A stretch of DNA of 64,000 nucleotides, from NCBI RefSeq assembly GCF_000150275.1, contig NW_002060971.1, positions 179,857 through 243,856 of the forward strand, given 5' to 3'. A program made the position numbers and the translations under genes. This document shows, piece by piece, positions 60,156-64,000 of the stretch. Each line of letters starts with the position of its first letter. Positions within the stretch are counted from its first letter, which is position 1. The notes under the pieces are model-generated. The model saw only the letters and a program-made list of their open reading frames with translations, did not search any database and had not been told where the DNA came from. Source of the DNA: Trichoplax adhaerens (lineage: Eukaryota; Placozoa; Uniplacotomia; Trichoplacea; Trichoplacidae).

Positions 60156-63100
60156 ACATTATTTATCCTGACAAATAACTTTAAAGTTGAGTTATGGCGT
60201 GATCAAATAATGATAACTGCACTCTAATTTTTTACTCATAAGGAATACATCTTGTAGTTGACATGTAATTTAATATCGTATAAAGTAAAAGATGGTTTAC
60301 TCTAAGACGCTTAAATACTATTTTCCTATTCTCTGTATTTCAATATTATGGACTCTTGCAGATCCATTTGAAATCCTTTGGCAACCACCAAGATAAACTG
60401 CTGGTGCAGATATGCTGTCAAAAATATTTATCTTTGTAAAGTTATATTGCAAACAATGCTGCTTTAATAAACACTACCTTGATACATTTTTTAAATCATT
60501 TACTATATTATATTTAACAATATCATATTCCTTATAAAATGTCATTTTTGTCAATTTGATCTTATTTGACCGATGAAACATAAAATTATAAATACAGGAT
60601 TAATATAAATATAAAAAAATTGTAGACTTGTTTACTCAACAGATGCTGAGAATCGTTACGAATAGCCTAGCAGGCGATGCACCCATTCTGTTTGCTACTC
60701 TGTAGGATAACTACATCAATAAGATTGTTGATTTGATTTCTTGTTCCGATTATGTACTCTTACAAGCATGATGGAGTTATTCCTAAGGAACTCATATTAC
60801 AGAAGCATATTTGGTAATTTTTATTAATCGAAATAAACGAAATAACTTTTATTTTCTAAGTATGTAGATATATATAGAGAGAAGCATATACTTCTATCGC
60901 TAAATATATTTACATATATACAAGCACGGTACTATCTACTCTATTTCTACAGTAAGCCGGTATATTAAGGCATAAATTAATTCAGCGATTTTCAAGACAA
61001 TGCTTATTTTCTCTCATTTTTATCAGCAAAATATTTTGCATGGTATGGAGATAATTACAGTAGCTTGTACAATATGTAAATATTGTAAATACTGCTTGAT
61101 TAATCATGTATGGTCAGGAATGAAATAAATTATGCCATTGATACTAAAAATTAGATTATATTTAATATTGCTGCGCCTAGAATTAAATCTATCGGTTAGA
61201 ATAGGGATATGCAATCCGTGGATAGTAATCATGTTAGTAACATATTAATTAATAGGGTTGAATACTTTTACTCCGGTCCTAAACTGCTATGTAATACATA
61301 TGTCAGTACATTGAAACTATAGTGTTAGGGATTAAATGAAAATATTATTAGATATTTACAGAACAACACTCTGGTACAATTGGTATAAGAACGGTACTAT
61401 GGAACTATAACTCAAGCAAATTAAAGATTTGGATATCCAGCCGGGATAGTAGAAGCTATTAAAATGTCCTTAATGTCAACGATAATCGATAGAAATGCTC
61501 ATGAAGTATAATTAGCAATATTTATTATATATATAGTTTTATAGCTACACCATCTTAATATATAATGGCCTCATTCAGTACTAAAGTATATATATCAAAA
61601 TGAATATTCTTATTCTCTCTATTGATTAAGATTAGGAAATTGCATAAAGAAATGATTGAAGTAAATAATATGGTAGGATATTAAAATGACTAAAATATTT
61701 ATAATACTCTGTAACTGATGTATCAAAACCGATCTTAATTCACCGTCAACATTCTTGCTGTACTAACACCTACTACTATCTAGCTTAAGATTGGACGTAA
61801 TTGATATGCTGGTTATAGAAATGGAGATTCAACTACTTTTACTTGACGAATTTTCTAATATTTCTTCATCGCCTGCTACTTTCTTATACTCGTTTTATAA
61901 ATGATGAAGAAGCCTATCAAGCGGTGTTGGTACTGGAATAAGACTTACAACATCGATAGGAATAAATGATTATCTTCCGATCTGTTATTAAGGTGAAGAA
62001 AGGACTTCAAAATATCTAAAGACACTTTGCACTATGGATTGATGGATAAATATGCCAACATCATTATTTCTGCCTGCAACAGTTCCTATACTTATTGTTC
62101 AACTTTAAAAAATCTCAACCGATTCCTGAGCTCCTAAGTAAATAATTTTATATTGTCAAGATTGGAGCATAAAGGCTAGTAAAGTAATAAATTTCCACTA
62201 GCTATCGTATGAAGGTAAGGTTAATTTTGATGCATTCTATTTCTATTACAGTAATTTACTCGCTTCCTATTAGAAATACAGTATTAAGACTAACATAATT
62301 ATACGATAGCAATATCATTTATCGCAACATATAATTATTTGTATAAAATTCGATAGAAGCTACGATATTTTGCCTTCGGTGAAAATTTTCCACCGCGGAA
62401 GGATGGAAAACACTGTGAATGTTTGTTTTTGTTATAAATTTTATTCCATGATTGATAAATTCATGCTTATTATGTGATTAATATAGAAAAGTTTCGGTCA
62501 ACTATAACATAGAAAGCTACTGAATTGGTTGAAGATACGGATAAAGCTAGCTATGGTAATGGGTACAGATTGACTGCTATCCTTAATGGATATAAAGTTT
62601 CTATCTGATCAACTGTGGATAAATTGGCATTAGTACGTTACTTTATTTCAATATAGGATTGAACTCATTACTAGTAATAATTACCATTCCAGCTACAGAC
62701 TAGAATATTAACTTTAGTAACTATCGATCTTATTAGATACAGCATTTGTTTCTCGCTTTCGTTAAAAGACGTTCCTTTGATATTATCCTATTATAGGATT
62801 ATCAATTGTCCAGCTGTATAAGAAGGTAAGCGGATAAAGCTAAGTTTGAAGATAAAGTGTCAAGCAGTAAAGTTCTACTCATGGAAGATGAATAAGTGAA
62901 AGAGCTTCATGTGCTTCAAACTGTACCTGCAGCATTATGTGGATTAATCATTAACAGTTCACGTTCTTCCAGTAAATAATATCTTGAATGTGATCAATCT
63001 AACCTAAATCAAAACATCTACAAAGTCTAATTTTTTATTAATTAAGCACTTTAGTATTATTCATCAAGATCGTTCTTGACGAAACATATTTTGGTTAAGT

Positions 63101-64000
63101 TATCGTACTAATAATTATTTAGGTAATAAATGAAGTTGAAATGATTGCAATGCCAGTAATAGCTATAGATATTATCAATGCATGCCAATGTCTATACAAA
63201 TAGGCTTGAAAAGATAAACTTGCCATAAGTAAATTTAAGCTGAATTATCTAACAAAGTATATGTTACCATTACTATACGCAAAAGCAGCCTCCTATAAAC
63301 GATCAAGGCTGTTATGCTTGGAATAAATAGTTTACACCTATTAATCCTAGTTTCAGTTGCAGACATAATTGAATTAATTTAGAAGAATTAAGTAATATTA
63401 ATAATTTATTGAGATAGCCTTAGATAGTATACATTAACTCCACCCCAATGTCATGACATTAACTAATGATACTTTTAGATTAAAATCTCCTTATCAGGCA
63501 AGATCTACAGGCTATACAGTACTGTCGCACGTTATAATTATCAAGTTTATCGCTATTTCCAAAGGTCATTATTGATAATACATGGATAGGATAATAAATT
63601 GGGTGCTACCTTTGATTATAATATCGCTTTGTTAGAGTAATTTACTGGAAATTGGCGAAGTATATTGTTTTCGAAATGGTGGGTGTCTCTGCATAACAAT
63701 ATATGATAGCACTTGACAGAAGAGCAAATAAATCAGTCTATTGATATGTATCAAGAAACTCGTAGCAGTCATGAAATTAGTGCTTTATAGCTTAATATTG
63801 ATTCAAAAAAATCTTCATTAGCTTTGTCACATTCATATAAAACTAACTTCCTCATGTTCAATTGGTGATAGGTATAGGTGTAGGATTCTTTTTATGCTAG
63901 CGTATAGAATGCCTGGTCCGTATTTTATATAGGGCTATTTCATAACTTTTAGATAGGTTCGACTCGATCTGTTTTAATCAATTTGATTGTTTATGCTGTA

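Larger units (their letters stand above)
57641..64000. other. Gene-free flank upstream of the OATP gene
   Basis: No exon with a recognisable peptide was found. The part from about 57840 to 60180 consists largely of short two-copy tandem duplications, listed separately. The rest, 60180-64000, is AT-rich and shows nothing I can name, apart from one near-palindrome TACAGTACTGTC near 63516. The OATP promoter should lie at the start of this stretch. Confidence 0.5.

Overview
This is an AT-rich, intron-dense animal nuclear segment. It holds six long multi-exon protein genes that I could rebuild exon by exon, plus SRP14, a small gene made only of tiny exons. Introns are mostly 70-350 bases with GT..AG ends. 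The gene set (OATP-type transporter, AKT with PH domain and hydrophobic motif, RGS22, HOPS subunit VPS39) points to a metazoan. Compact introns, AT-richness and a high match of encoded proteins to vertebrate orthologues suggest an early-branching animal, most likely a placozoan (Trichoplax/Hoilungia type). That placement is inference; the sequence itself does not name the species.

Layout: 588-4871 (-) crooked neck-like splicing factor (20 exons, 665 aa); 4872-6569 divergent intergenic region full of GTAC-centred palindromes; 6570-10617 (+) SRP54 (17 exons, 508 aa); 10618-19764 long gene-poor stretch with a hairpin, a higher-order tandem repeat and a palindrome cluster; 19765-26123 (+) AKT/PKB kinase (15 exons, 464 aa, 3.1 kb first intron); 27921-38048 (-) RGS22-like protein (23 exons, about 1338 aa); 38049-42611 mostly empty, with one or two doubtful exons; 42612-43972 (-) SRP14 (5 exons, 113 aa); 43973-45720 a second divergent intergenic region with the same palindromes and a 420-base tandem duplication; 45721-51444 (+) VPS39 (26 exons, 852 aa); 51445-53291 empty; 53292-57640 (-) OATP/SLCO transporter (6 exons, 660 aa); 57641-64000 gene-free, with four short two-copy tandem duplications in its first part. 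For every gene the summed exon lengths are a multiple of three and the phases agree at each junction.

Two subunits of one ribonucleoprotein machine, SRP54 and SRP14, lie 32 kb apart. Each shares a divergent intergenic region with another housekeeping gene (crn and VPS39). Both regions carry the perfect 12-base palindrome TACAGTACTGTA and runs of a GGTAC pentamer. A further copy of the palindrome sits upstream of AKT, whereas I saw no such cluster upstream of RGS22 or OATP. This shared, unexplained sequence architecture is the most interesting signal in the window. No rRNA, tRNA, CRISPR array, transposase or virus-like gene was recognised.
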